Source: Mycolicibacillus koreensis (GTDB lineage Bacteria; Actinomycetota; Actinomycetes; Mycobacteriales; Mycobacteriaceae). From it: a stretch of 64,000 bases of DNA. Location of the stretch: positions 62,001-126,000 of the forward strand of contig NZ_NCXO01000004.1 of assembly GCF_002104795.1 (NCBI RefSeq), given 5' to 3'. Of this stretch, positions 19,022 to 27,764 are shown piece by piece; position 1 is the first letter of the stretch; every line of letters starts with the position of its first letter. A program made the translations under genes and the position numbers. The notes under the pieces are model-generated. The model did not search any database. It saw nothing but the letters and a program-made list of their open reading frames with translations, and was not told the origin of the DNA.

Positions 19022-19555
19022 GTGGACGCAGCAGTCGGCCGCTGTGCGGATGACCGTGACGCCGCCCCGGTGATCCGGCGGGCGCGCACCACCGACGTAC
19101 CGGCCATCAAACGCCTGGTCGACACCTATGCCGGCAAGATTTTGCTGGAGAAGAACCTGGTGACGCTCTACGAGTCGGTCCAGGAGTTCTGGGTCGCCGA
19201 GCTCGCCGGCACCGTGATCGGGTGCGGCGCACTGCACGTGCTCTGGTCCGATCTGGGCGAGGTGCGCACCATCGCGGTCGATCCGGCGGCCACCGGGCGC
19301 GGTATCGGGCATGCGATCGTCGACCGACTGATCGCGGTGGCCCGCGAGCTGACGCTGCGCCGGCTGTTCGTGCTCACCTTCGAGACCGCGTTCTTCGCCG
19401 GGCACGGCTTCGCCGAGATCGACGGGACCCCGGTCACCGCCGACGTGTTCGCGGAGATGTGCCGCTCCTATGACCTCGGCGTCGCCGAGTTCCTCGACCT
19501 GAGTTACGTCAAACCGAACACGCTGGGCAACACCCGGATGTTGCTGATCTTGTGA
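19022..19555 (+). CDS. argA: Amino-acid N-acetyltransferase ArgA
   Basis: A 177-residue GNAT-fold N-acetylglutamate synthase that begins arginine biosynthesis by acetylating glutamate (or glutamine) with acetyl-CoA. The acetyl-CoA loop is RTIAVDPAATGRGIGHAIV. It is the short mycobacterial type without an amino-acid kinase domain. The C-terminal stretch EFLDLSYVKPNTLGNTRMLLIL is nearly invariant among mycobacterial ArgA proteins. The start follows TAGTCT by six bases. Confidence 0.93.
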   Translation: MDAAVGRCADDRDAAPVIRRARTTDVPAIKRLVDTYAGKILLEKNLVTLYESVQEFWVAELAGTVIGCGALHVLWSDLGEVRTIAVDPAATGRGIGHAIVDRLIAVARELTLRRLFVLTFETAFFAGHGFAEIDGTPVTADVFAEMCRSYDLGVAEFLDLSYVKPNTLGNTRMLLIL

Positions 19556-19584
19556 GGGGGTCCCGCCGGCACAGCGGGCACCGT

Positions 19585-19590
19585 TAGGCT
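19585..19590 (+). promoter_or_regulatory. Putative -10 element for leaderless lipoprotein gene
   Basis: TAGGCT is seven bases before the GTG of the lipoprotein gene, so that gene has its own promoter after argA. Confidence 0.55.
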
Positions 19591-19597
19591 CGGGGCC

Positions 19598-20596
19598 GTG
19601 AAAAAGGTGGTATTGGTCGCGTTGGCGACGGCGCTGCTGTGGTCGGCCACGGCATGTGTGAACCGCCGCACCGACGCCGACTCGATTGACACACGGATCA
19701 AGCAGATGCCGGGCGTCTCGAGCACCGATTTGGACTACAAGGCCAGCTACGAAAGCGGGCAGGTCTTCCGGCTCACCGTCATGCTCGACCGGGAGGTGAC
19801 CGAGACGCAGGCGACCGACGTCGGGCGCACCTTCATCGACCAGATGAACCGCAAGGGCATGGCCGGGCACAAGGTCGATTTCCGGGTCCGCTATCCGGCG
19901 TCCAAACGCCAGAAGAACGTCGAGTTGCCCCAGTATTCGCAGGCGCTGTTCGAGTTCGGCAAGACCACACCGCCGACCAACCCCAGCGTCGACGACGTCA
20001 CCGACAGCATCAAGGTGTGGTTGACCACGGTGCGCGACACGGTCACCCAGTCGGTGTTCTTGAGCCAGCCGAACTGGGGCGGCAGCGCCGACAGCCGCAA
20101 CATCGTGGTCACGTTGAAGCCCGACGCCACCTACGCCGCCGCCCGCACCCTGCAGGACGCCAATGCCGGGCTCTCCGACGCGACCTGGCAGCTGAGCATC
20201 GTCACCGGCGACCGTGACCGGCCCCGCACCTACGCGACCACCCCCAATCCGCCCACCGACGCGATCCGGGCGCTGTGGTCGCAGATCAACGATGTCGTCG
20301 ACCCCAGCTACGAGGTCACCGGCGTCACCCGACCCATCCAGGACGACGACCAGGCTGAGACCAAGATCGAGATCGACATCGGGCCGGGGGCCAACCACGA
20401 GAACGAGGCCGACACCGCCCGGATCGCCCGGGACGTGGCCGCGCTGCTGCCGAAGTTCGGCCACCCCACCGCGTTGGTGGTGTGGGGTCCGGTCACCAGC
20501 ATCGAGCTCGTGGTCGGCGGCTGCTACCACCACGACGCCGACCATGAGCGTCAGCCGCTGGAGCTGGAGCTGGCCAAGGAGTACGAGCGCTGCTGA
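19598..20596 (+). CDS. Secreted lipoprotein of unknown function
   Basis: A 332-residue exported protein. The N-terminus MKKVVLVALATALLWSATAC is a short signal peptide ending in a lipobox with Cys20. The mature part is hydrophilic, with two similar alpha/beta halves (about residues 40-110 and 165-300) and no catalytic motif that I recognise. Two cysteines occur near the C-terminus. It lies head-to-tail behind argA but with its own promoter, and converges with the FHA-ABC exporter gene, which also has an extracellular domain. Being found only in this island relative to the M. tuberculosis map, it may serve the same envelope function as its neighbours. Confidence 0.78.
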   Translation: MKKVVLVALATALLWSATACVNRRTDADSIDTRIKQMPGVSSTDLDYKASYESGQVFRLTVMLDREVTETQATDVGRTFIDQMNRKGMAGHKVDFRVRYPASKRQKNVELPQYSQALFEFGKTTPPTNPSVDDVTDSIKVWLTTVRDTVTQSVFLSQPNWGGSADSRNIVVTLKPDATYAAARTLQDANAGLSDATWQLSIVTGDRDRPRTYATTPNPPTDAIRALWSQINDVVDPSYEVTGVTRPIQDDDQAETKIEIDIGPGANHENEADTARIARDVAALLPKFGHPTALVVWGPVTSIELVVGGCYHHDADHERQPLELELAKEYERC

Positions 20597-20616
20597 CCCG
20601 GGTCGGCCCGGTCAGC
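20592..20616. terminator. Possible bidirectional terminator
   Basis: GCTGACC and GGTCAGC arms enclose a GC-rich interior exactly at the junction of two convergent genes. There is no T tract, which is common in mycobacteria. Confidence 0.45.
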
Positions 20617-23600
20617 CGACGCCGTCGGCGATCGTGGTGGCCAGCCGGGTGGCGGCATCCTCGGCGAGGCCGACGCCGCAGGCCGACACATCGATCACCA
20701 CGTTGGCCTGCACGGTCATCGCGTGCCGGCAGACCCGGTCGGGCTGCTCGGTGTCGGTGGTGCTGACCGTCAGCATGGTGGCATCGGCACCGGCCTCACC
20801 GGCCACCGCGGTGGTGCTGGTGCCGTCGGCCGCGGTCACCGTCACGGTCTTGCCGTCGCAGCGGCTCCACGCCTTCTGCTGGCGTTGCCGGAAATCCTGC
20901 GCGTCGTCGGCGGACCGGAACGCCGCCACCGACTGCACCACCTGGTGTGCCCACGGCGGGTCCTGTTCGTGGAGTTTGCGGCCGGCCATCCCGGTGAACG
21001 GATACCCCTTGTAGGTGCGGGCGGCGCCGACGGTCACCGCCGCCGTGCAGCGTTCCGGCACCACGTTGTCGCCGACGAACGGCCCTTCGACCTCGTCGGC
21101 GACGAGGTCCTGCGCCCCGACGACCGGGGCGACGGCCGCGGCGTCCAGCAGCAGCCGGTCGAGGTCGCCGCTGGCCTCGACGAGGTTCTCCGGTTCCGGG
21201 GCGCGGGAGCGATCGGGCAGACCACGCCAGAAGGCGTAGCCGACCGCCCCGAGCACCGCGACGACCACCACAGCGGAGATGGCCAGGGCGCGGCGTTGGG
21301 CTCCGCGTCCGCCGCCGGCGGGCGCCCCCTGCGAGCGCGCCATCGCCGTCAGCCGCAGCCGCCAGCGCACATAGCCGGTCCACAGCAGCGCCATCACGGC
21401 CAGCACCGCCATGTCCAGCAACCACCACCGGGCCTCGTGGTGCCACAGGACGTCGTCGGTGAACGCCCGGCCGGCGGCGTTGCGCAGGTCCACGGTGGCG
21501 GCGGTGGCGGCGTACCCCCAGCGGGCCGGGACCAGCCAGGACACCTGGTCCAAGCCGACCCGGCCGGTCACCGGCACCAGACCGCCGGCGAACACCATCG
21601 ACATCATGACCACGCCGACCAGCATCGGCAGCACCTGTTCGGTGGATCGCGCCAGCGACGACAGCGCCAGTCCGACGATCGCGGAGACGATCGCGGTGGC
21701 CGCCAGCGCCAGGTACAACTCGATGACCGCGCGCGTGGTGCCGTCACCGAGCAGCGCGCCGCCGTAATCGGGCGGCCGTTTCCCGATGACGACGATGGCG
21801 GTGACGATCGCGGTCTGGATCGCCGCGGCCACGCTGTACACCACGATCTTGGCGGCCAGATAGGCCGAGGCCGACAGTCCCACCGCTTGTTCGCGCTGGA
21901 AGATCGCCCGTTCGCCGATCAGGTCGCGGATCGTCAAGGCGGTGCCCAAAAACACCACGGCGATATTGAGCAGCACCAGGATCTGCATCGGTTCGCTGGG
22001 GGTGTTGACCGCGGCGCGGCCCAATCCGGCGCTGCCGGGCACCACCAGCGAGAGCACCCCCAGCACGAACGGCAGCAGCGCCAAGAAGACGAAATAGCCG
22101 CGGTCGGCGGCGATCAACCGCATCTGCCGGCGTCCCACCGTGAGGAGCTGGCGGGTCAGGCTGGTGCTCGGTGGCGAACCCAGCGGATTCTGCTCCAGGG
22201 CCGGGCGGGCGGGGGCGACCGCCGCCGGGTGCTGAGCCAGGTAGCTCTGGTGGGCTCCGTCGGGGTCGGTGCTGATCTGGGAGAAGATGTCGGCCCAGTC
22301 GGTGGTGCCCATCTCCGCCTCGATGCGCTCGGGCGGCCCCGCGAACGCCGTCTTGCCGCCGGGGGCCAGCAGGAGCACCTGGTCGCACATGGTCAGATAC
22401 GTCAGGGAGTGGGTGACCACCAGCACCACCCGACCGGCGTCGGCGAGTTGGCGCAGCATGGTCATCACCTGACGGTCCAGCGCCGGGTCGAGCCCGGACG
22501 TCGGCTCGTCGAGGATCAGCAGGGACGGACCGGTCAGCAACTCCATCGCCACCGACACCCGTTTACGCTGCCCGCCGGAGAGCTTGTCGATCCGTTTGGC
22601 CTTGTGGGCGGTGAGTTCGAGTTCGTCGAGGACCTTGTCCACGACGCGCTGGCGGTCCTGCGCGGAGGTGTCCGGCGGCAAGCGCAGCTCGGCGGCGTAC
22701 CGCAACGCCTGGTCGACGGTGAGCTGGCGGTGCACCACGTCGTCTTGGGGCACCATCCCGATCCGGGAGCGCATCGAGGCGTATTCGGCGTGCACGTCGT
22801 GGCCGTCGAAGGCGACCAGGCCGGCGCTCGGCGCCACCGCGCCGCCGACGAGCTTGCTCAGTGTGGATTTGCCCGCACCCGAGGGGCCGATCACCGCGGT
22901 GAGACTGCCGGGACGCGCGGCGAAGGACACATCGCTGATCAGCGAAGAGCTGTCGATGGTGAGTCCGAGACCGAACACCTGCAGCCCGCTGAGTTGCGGG
23001 GCGAGCGGGCGCGGCACCAGCGTGCCGTCGGCGACCACCAGGTCGGTGTTGCCGATGGTGACGACGTCGTCGTCGTGGAGGACGGTGCGGTCCACCCGCT
23101 GGCCGTTGACGAATGTGCCGTTGCTGCTGCGGTTGTCGATGATCTCCAGGCCGGCCGCCGACGTCGTCACGGTGGCGTGCACCCGCGAGGCCAGGGCATC
23201 GTCGACGACGATCGTGTTGGTCTCGAGGCGCCCGACGGTGGTGGCCCCCTCCGGCGGTGCGGTCAACGGCGGGGGCATCAGACGGCGCACCGCACCGGTG
23301 AACCGTTCGGCGGTCCCCGGCGCCTCTGCCCGGTCCTGCGGACGCACCCTCGCGATCACGGTCTGCGGCGCCGCCGGCGCCGGACGGGCCGCCGCCGGCG
23401 GCGGGGCCGACATAGGCCCGGAGGGCGCCCCGGTGGGAACCGGCGGGGCCGGGCGCCGTCGGGGCGCGGCACTCGGCGCGGTCACCCGGAAGCGCAGTTT
23501 CGGGCCGTTGGCCGCACCCAGAGCGATGACCTGACCGTCGGCAACGGGCCCGCCCGGCACCCGGCGGCCGTCGACGAAGATCCCGTTGCGGCTTTGGTCG

Positions 23601-23794
23601 ACGGCAACCCACCGGTTGTCCTCGACACGCGCCACCACGTGCACCCGTGACACCAGCGCCGCCACCCCGGGGGCGTCGAGGACGACGTCGCACTGTTCGC
23701 TGCGGCCGATCGTCACCTCGCGGCCGGGCAGAAACGTATACATCGCCTTGCCGAGCCACACCGTCAACGGCGGTACGGACGAATGGGCAACCAT
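20612..23794 (-). CDS. FHA-FHA-ABC exporter fused to PknH-type sensor domain
   Basis: A 1060-residue protein resembling M. tuberculosis Rv1747 but about 195 residues longer. In order: FHA domain 1 (about 25-100, GRS and SRVH), a Pro/Ala-rich linker, FHA domain 2 (185-255, VGR, SRVH, NRSSNGTFVNG), an ABC ATPase (270-490; Walker A GPSGAGKST 303-311, LSGGQ 405-409, Walker B LLILDE, His462), and an ABC2-type membrane domain with about six helices (550-810). A further transmembrane helix (837-856) and an extracellular domain of about 185 residues with four cysteines (916, 979, 1022, 1039) follow, resembling the sensor domain of PknH. FHA domains bind phosphothreonine, so a Ser/Thr kinase should control it. 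The fusion is unusual. The exported substrate, perhaps an envelope lipid, is unknown. Confidence 0.9.
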   Translation of the reverse strand: MVAHSSVPPLTVWLGKAMYTFLPGREVTIGRSEQCDVVLDAPGVAALVSRVHVVARVEDNRWVAVDQSRNGIFVDGRRVPGGPVADGQVIALGAANGPKLRFRVTAPSAAPRRRPAPPVPTGAPSGPMSAPPPAAARPAPAAPQTVIARVRPQDRAEAPGTAERFTGAVRRLMPPPLTAPPEGATTVGRLETNTIVVDDALASRVHATVTTSAAGLEIIDNRSSNGTFVNGQRVDRTVLHDDDVVTIGNTDLVVADGTLVPRPLAPQLSGLQVFGLGLTIDSSSLISDVSFAARPGSLTAVIGPSGAGKSTLSKLVGGAVAPSAGLVAFDGHDVHAEYASMRSRIGMVPQDDVVHRQLTVDQALRYAAELRLPPDTSAQDRQRVVDKVLDELELTAHKAKRIDKLSGGQRKRVSVAMELLTGPSLLILDEPTSGLDPALDRQVMTMLRQLADAGRVVLVVTHSLTYLTMCDQVLLLAPGGKTAFAGPPERIEAEMGTTDWADIFSQISTDPDGAHQSYLAQHPAAVAPARPALEQNPLGSPPSTSLTRQLLTVGRRQMRLIAADRGYFVFLALLPFVLGVLSLVVPGSAGLGRAAVNTPSEPMQILVLLNIAVVFLGTALTIRDLIGERAIFQREQAVGLSASAYLAAKIVVYSVAAAIQTAIVTAIVVIGKRPPDYGGALLGDGTTRAVIELYLALAATAIVSAIVGLALSSLARSTEQVLPMLVGVVMMSMVFAGGLVPVTGRVGLDQVSWLVPARWGYAATAATVDLRNAAGRAFTDDVLWHHEARWWLLDMAVLAVMALLWTGYVRWRLRLTAMARSQGAPAGGGRGAQRRALAISAVVVVAVLGAVGYAFWRGLPDRSRAPEPENLVEASGDLDRLLLDAAAVAPVVGAQDLVADEVEGPFVGDNVVPERCTAAVTVGAARTYKGYPFTGMAGRKLHEQDPPWAHQVVQSVAAFRSADDAQDFRQRQQKAWSRCDGKTVTVTAADGTSTTAVAGEAGADATMLTVSTTDTEQPDRVCRHAMTVQANVVIDVSACGVGLAEDAATRLATTIADGVG

Positions 23795-23905
23795 AGGCGG
23801 ACCGACCCTTCCCCACCCGGTCGCGCACCGGGCGTCTGTATGAGCGCCATGCTCACCGCGTCGGCAAGGCCCCGCGGCGGCGGCTCTGAGGTTTCTGAAA
23901 AATCC

Positions 23906-24235
23906 CTAGGACGCCAACATGGAGGCCAACGCAGCGATACGCCGAGAACGATATCCCGGCCGCACCGGCATGCCGCCGAATTCCGCCAGCGAGCGCAGTT
24001 TGCGCAGGGCAAAATCGCGTCCCCGGCCGGACTCGGGGATCTCCACCCCGGCCCACAGCCCCTGAGCACCCGGGGTCTCCCACGCCTCCCGGGCACACAG
24101 CCACCGGGCCGGGCACGACCGGCACAGCGCCTTGGCGCCCTCGTCGGGGTGTGTGGTCCACCGTTCCGGATCGGCGGCGCACGGGGGCACAAAGCCGCGG
24201 GGCGGAACGGTGCCGGCGGCGATCGTTGATGTCAC
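23906..24235 (-). CDS. whiB6: WhiB6-like iron-sulfur regulator
   Basis: A 109-residue WhiB-family protein with the four cluster cysteines at 19, 38, 41 and 47 (C-x18-C-x2-C-x5-C). The sequence after them (GLWAGVEIPESGRGRDFAL followed by the RSLAE segment) closely resembles M. tuberculosis WhiB6, which ties ESX-1 gene expression to redox state and nitric oxide. The GTG start has GAGGAGG six bases upstream. It is divergent from an FHA-HTH gene of the EspM type, reproducing the whiB6-espM (Rv3862c-Rv3863) pair, though no ESX-1 secretion genes lie in this window. Confidence 0.88.
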   Translation of the reverse strand: MTSTIAAGTVPPRGFVPPCAADPERWTTHPDEGAKALCRSCPARWLCAREAWETPGAQGLWAGVEIPESGRGRDFALRKLRSLAEFGGMPVRPGYRSRRIAALASMLAS

Positions 24236-24289
24236 TTCATTCCTCCTCAGACGACCCCGGTGCGGACTGCACCAGCGATGGCACGACTC

Positions 24290-24309
24290 TAACCGTAGCG
24301 CTACGGTTA
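24290..24309. promoter_or_regulatory. Perfect 20-base palindrome upstream of whiB6
   Basis: TAACCGTAGCGCTACGGTTA is its own reverse complement and ends 55 bases before the whiB6 start. It is a strong operator candidate for EspM or another dimeric regulator. Confidence 0.7.
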
Positions 24310-24504
24310 TGCAACACAATCCGGCCATTTTGCTACGTTTTCTCGCGCGAATGCGTGGCACCGCTATGCTTCAACGCCGTGACCAGCGGAAACGGCTCGC
24401 CGATGTCACCGCACGAGTCCCGACCGCGCCACAATCGGCCGCATCCGGGCGGCCTCCGGTGCGGTATACATGTAGCAGCGACACGGAACGAAGCCGAGAA
24501 GTCA

Positions 24505-24536
24505 TAGCGTCGAAGCGCCGTAGAGTCGAAGCGCCG
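24505..24536 (+). repeat. 16-base tandem repeat upstream of espM
   Basis: TAGCGTCGAAGCGCCG is followed directly by TAGAGTCGAAGCGCCG, one mismatch in 16 bases. It ends 20 bases before the espM ATG and just before AAGGAG. Confidence 0.75.
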
Positions 24537-24555
24537 AAGGAGAGTGTCAGCACCG

Positions 24556-25689
24556 ATGAGTGAGCGGTCTTTCCCAGCCCCGACCCCAGCCCCGACACGG
24601 GCCTCGACCCTGGCGGTTCAGATCGGCGCCGAACGTCACCTGCTCGCCCCCGCCAACGGACCGGCGGTGATCGGCCGCGACCCCGACGCCGCGATCCACC
24701 TCAGCGACGACCGGATTTCACGCTCGCACGTGCGCGTGGAACCCCACGCCGACGGATGGCAGGCGATCGACACCAGCACCAACGGCATCTTCGTCGACGG
24801 CGTGCAGCGCAGCTCGGTGTTCATCACCGCCCCGGTCACCGTCCACCTCGGTGACGCCCGCGGAATCCCGGTGCGGTTCACCCCGGGCGCACCGATGGAG
24901 GCCACCGGAATCACAGCGACCGCGGGCGCCGCCGACCGCACGGAGGTCGTCTCGCGCACCGCGGAGATCTCCGCCGAATACGACCAGGTGGATCCCGCGA
25001 TCGCGCGCGCCGGACGCGCGGTGGCCGCACGGCGCCGAGAACTCGACATCACCCAACGCAGCCTGGCCCGCGACAAGATCATCAACGCGGGCACGTTGAT
25101 CTCGTTCGAAAAGGGTCGCAGCTGGCCGCGCCGGAGCACCCTGGCCAAGCTCGAGGAGATCTTGCAGTGGGCACCCGGGACCATCACCCAAATCCGCAGT
25201 GGCGCAGGGCCCGAGGAGGACCGCGAGGAGACCGAGGTCGTCACCAACAGCGTGCGGGCACCGTTGATGGCCGAGGCGGTGGAGCTGGCGATGCACACCA
25301 TCAACTCCGCGGCCGCCGACCTGCCGGTCGCCTCGGACCGGGAATTCACCCCGAAGATCACCGCGATCCTCGCCGACCTGCGCAAGCTGGAGGCGGTGGC
25401 CGCCAATGCCGCCCGCAACGCCAAAGGCACCCCGTCGGTGGTGCTGGCGCTGAGCACCGTACGACGTCGCTACCACGAACTGATGTTGCACGCCGTGCAG
25501 GCGCCGACGGCCACCCTGGGACAGCGGCTGTATGCGGTGCGCGATCAGGCCGATCTCACGGTGGAAGAGACCGCCAACGCCGCCGATCTGTCGGCCCAGA
25601 CCATCGTTGACGCCGAGGCCGACCGTGACCTTCCCGCCGATGCGGTGACCGCCCTGGAAAACCTGGTGGCCCAACTCTCGGTCAGTTAG
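24556..25689 (+). CDS. espM: EspM-like FHA-HTH transcription regulator
   Basis: A 377-residue regulator. The N-terminal FHA domain (about residues 18-108) has GRD at 40-42 and SRSH at 55-58. An XRE-like helix-turn-helix follows (about 150-212; LDITQRSLARDKIINAGTLI), then a helical C-terminal half that ends in a second HTH-like stretch. It matches the M. marinum whiB6 repressor EspM and M. tuberculosis Rv3863 in domain order and in divergent position next to whiB6. An ATG was chosen; a GTG 12 bases upstream sits too close to AAGGAG. Its stop overlaps the convergent metallopeptidase gene. Confidence 0.85.
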   Translation: MSERSFPAPTPAPTRASTLAVQIGAERHLLAPANGPAVIGRDPDAAIHLSDDRISRSHVRVEPHADGWQAIDTSTNGIFVDGVQRSSVFITAPVTVHLGDARGIPVRFTPGAPMEATGITATAGAADRTEVVSRTAEISAEYDQVDPAIARAGRAVAARRRELDITQRSLARDKIINAGTLISFEKGRSWPRRSTLAKLEEILQWAPGTITQIRSGAGPEEDREETEVVTNSVRAPLMAEAVELAMHTINSAAADLPVASDREFTPKITAILADLRKLEAVAANAARNAKGTPSVVLALSTVRRRYHELMLHAVQAPTATLGQRLYAVRDQADLTVEETANAADLSAQTIVDAEADRDLPADAVTALENLVAQLSVS

Positions 25690-27142
25690 CGAACCGCGCG
25701 AAGCACTGGTCGGCGCTGCCGACCACACCCGCGCGGAACGCGGTGATGCGGGTGAACCCGGCCGGAATGACCCCGCCGTTGACGTCGCTGGCGACGATGC
25801 CGTTGGTCAGCAGCCCGGCGACCGCCTCATCGATATCACCGGCGGTGATCGTGAGATCCTTGCCCGGAGCGGACATCTCGCGGTGTGCCACACCGGTCAG
25901 ACACGCGGTGAGCATCGCCGATCGCGGTGACTGCAACGACAGGCCGCGTTGCCGTTGGACCGCGAGCATGTAGCGCGACATCACCACCGACAGCGCGGTG
26001 TCGTCGCCTTGAACCAGCACCCGCTGATCGGTGTCGGCGGGTTCGCCCATCCGCTGCAGTGTGGGCAGATCGACGGTGATGACATTGGTGGCCGGGCAAT
26101 ACGACGCCGGCGGCGTGGGCCGGGCATCGGCACAATCCGGCGCATCGAACGACAGGCTGGGCGGCTGGTCCAGCGGGAAGATCTCGGCGAGCACGCGCAG
26201 CAGCGTCTGCAGGGCGTCCTCGTCGATGCGGATCTGCCCGCTCTGCAGGTTTCCGGTGGAATCGGGCTGCAGCGCCATGGGCAGATCGCCGCGCCGTTCC
26301 CGGATCTCCTGCAGGTCGATGCGGCCGCATGCCCGTGGGCCGCTGTCGAATCCCATCTGAAAGGCCGCGATCCGATCCAAAGCGGTGCCGTGGCCGTACT
26401 TCTCCAGCAGGAGCCTCTCGGTGCGGGGGGTCAGCACCGGGTCACGCATCGCGATCAGCCCGGCCAGAAGATGACTGAGGCCGTCGCCGGTGCTCACGGT
26501 GAACCGCGAGGAACGGTCTTCGGCGACCCAGCGGATGTAGGCGCCGGAGAAACAGTCGGCTTGCTGCTCGAGAACGATCCCCGGGGTGTTCTTGTCGTTG
26601 AGGTCGGCCATGTGCTGGACGGCGTGGCCGTACTCGTGTGCCAACACCCCGGTGATCGCCATGTCCCCGAAGTACTTTTTTCCGGCGGGAACGAACTGAC
26701 CGCGATCCCAGGCCATCAAGTTGTCCGGCGGACAGAACAGTGCGTTGGGTTCGCCGTAGGTTTTCATGCCGCAGATCTTCGGGCTGCGCCGGTCGGTGGA
26801 GTCGTAGGAGACGTAGGACTCGATCGGCACGAAATCACCGTCGAAATACTGCGTGTAGTGCTCCCGCCAATATTCCTCGATGTCGTTGTTCGACAGCATC
26901 GCCAACGTGTCGATCTCACCGCCGTCGGTGTTCTGCACCGTGCCAACCGGATCGGGGGCGTCGGCGCGCGGCCCGCTGGGTCCGTCGGTGACCGGCAATC
27001 CCCCGACATAGAACGGGTCGTTCATCATCGACACGGCTGTGCCCGGCAGATAGTTGGTGCACCCGGCCAGCATCAGCGTCACCCCGCCGGCGGCAAGAAC
27101 CCCGCGGATCGCCCGCCGCGCCGCACCACCGTGCTCACTCAT
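25682..27142 (-). CDS. Putative zinc metallopeptidase lipoprotein
   Basis: A 486-residue exported protein with a signal peptide ending in the lipobox LAGC (Cys28) and a HEYGHAVQ zinc-binding motif near residue 195. A downstream conserved acidic segment (LEQQADCFSGAYIRW) could supply the third ligand, as in YpfJ-type neutral zinc peptidases. It is expected to act on the outer face of the membrane. I chose the ATG with GAGGG upstream. Another ATG 15 bases earlier overlaps the stop of the DUF4333 gene, so the two genes form one transcript either way. The target is unknown. Confidence 0.82.
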   Translation of the reverse strand: MSEHGGAARRAIRGVLAAGGVTLMLAGCTNYLPGTAVSMMNDPFYVGGLPVTDGPSGPRADAPDPVGTVQNTDGGEIDTLAMLSNNDIEEYWREHYTQYFDGDFVPIESYVSYDSTDRRSPKICGMKTYGEPNALFCPPDNLMAWDRGQFVPAGKKYFGDMAITGVLAHEYGHAVQHMADLNDKNTPGIVLEQQADCFSGAYIRWVAEDRSSRFTVSTGDGLSHLLAGLIAMRDPVLTPRTERLLLEKYGHGTALDRIAAFQMGFDSGPRACGRIDLQEIRERRGDLPMALQPDSTGNLQSGQIRIDEDALQTLLRVLAEIFPLDQPPSLSFDAPDCADARPTPPASYCPATNVITVDLPTLQRMGEPADTDQRVLVQGDDTALSVVMSRYMLAVQRQRGLSLQSPRSAMLTACLTGVAHREMSAPGKDLTITAGDIDEAVAGLLTNGIVASDVNGGVIPAGFTRITAFRAGVVGSADQCFARFAN

Positions 27143-27153
27143 TGGTCGCCCTC

Positions 27154-27648
27154 TCATCGGGGTGCACTCACCCCGTAGGTGCCCTCGGCATCCTCGATGG
27201 TCACCACCACCGTGCGCACCGCGCCGTCGACGCTGACCTCACACGTGAAGCTCAAGCCGACCGTGATCGTGGGGCTCTTCCCACCGTTGCACGACGTCAC
27301 GCTCGCTCCGGTCAGGCCATAGCCGGTGGAGCTGTCGGTGATGACACTCTGCGCACCGGCGATGACCTCGTTGATGTCCAGCCGGGTCTTCACGAAGTAC
27401 CCGGGTTTCCAGAAGCCGAGCACCAGGATGGCGCCGGCCATCACCGCGCTGACGGCGATCACGCTGGCCAGCAGGGCCGTGACCCAGCGGGAATCCTTTG
27501 CCCGCCCGCCCCGCTCGGCGCGTTGCGGCGCCGGCGCCGCCGGGGACGGCCGCCGGTACGGGGCGGCGGGCGGAGGTGGCCGCCGGACCGGCGGAACGGC
27601 CGGTTGGGTCGGCTCGTCCGCCGGTCCGGGCCGACGGGGTCTACTCAT
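27154..27648 (-). CDS. DUF4333 membrane-anchored protein
   Basis: A 164-residue protein with a 50-residue Pro/Arg-rich cytoplasmic tail, one transmembrane helix (about 55-78) and an extracytoplasmic DUF4333-like domain. That domain has two cysteines (ASVTSCNGG and SFTCEV), the usual pair in this family. Actinobacterial DUF4333 proteins have no established function. The ATG has GGAG nine bases upstream. It is coupled to the downstream metallopeptidase gene and may be its membrane partner, which is inference from the overlap only. Confidence 0.78.
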   Translation of the reverse strand: MSRPRRPGPADEPTQPAVPPVRRPPPPAAPYRRPSPAAPAPQRAERGGRAKDSRWVTALLASVIAVSAVMAGAILVLGFWKPGYFVKTRLDINEVIAGAQSVITDSSTGYGLTGASVTSCNGGKSPTITVGLSFTCEVSVDGAVRTVVVTIEDAEGTYGVSAPR

Positions 27649-27764
27649 CGGTCTTTCTCCATCTCGCGGTGGTGCGCACCTGTGCCCCGGTCACCCCGGC
27701 CCTTGTCACGACATACCGCTGGGGCCCAGGCAATTGACGCCTGCGCCCCAGCCGGTGGTCGAAA

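Larger units (their letters stand above)
24236..24555. other. Divergent control region between whiB6 and espM
   Basis: This 320-base region is less GC-rich than its surroundings. It holds a perfect 20-base palindrome close to whiB6 and a 16-base tandem repeat close to espM. No coding frame looks genuine. Confidence 0.6.

Noticed and set aside
20723-23650. A 975-codon plus-strand frame opposite the FHA-ABC gene
   Set aside because: The translated product is His/Arg/Gly-rich low-complexity sequence, while the minus strand encodes intact FHA and ABC motifs.
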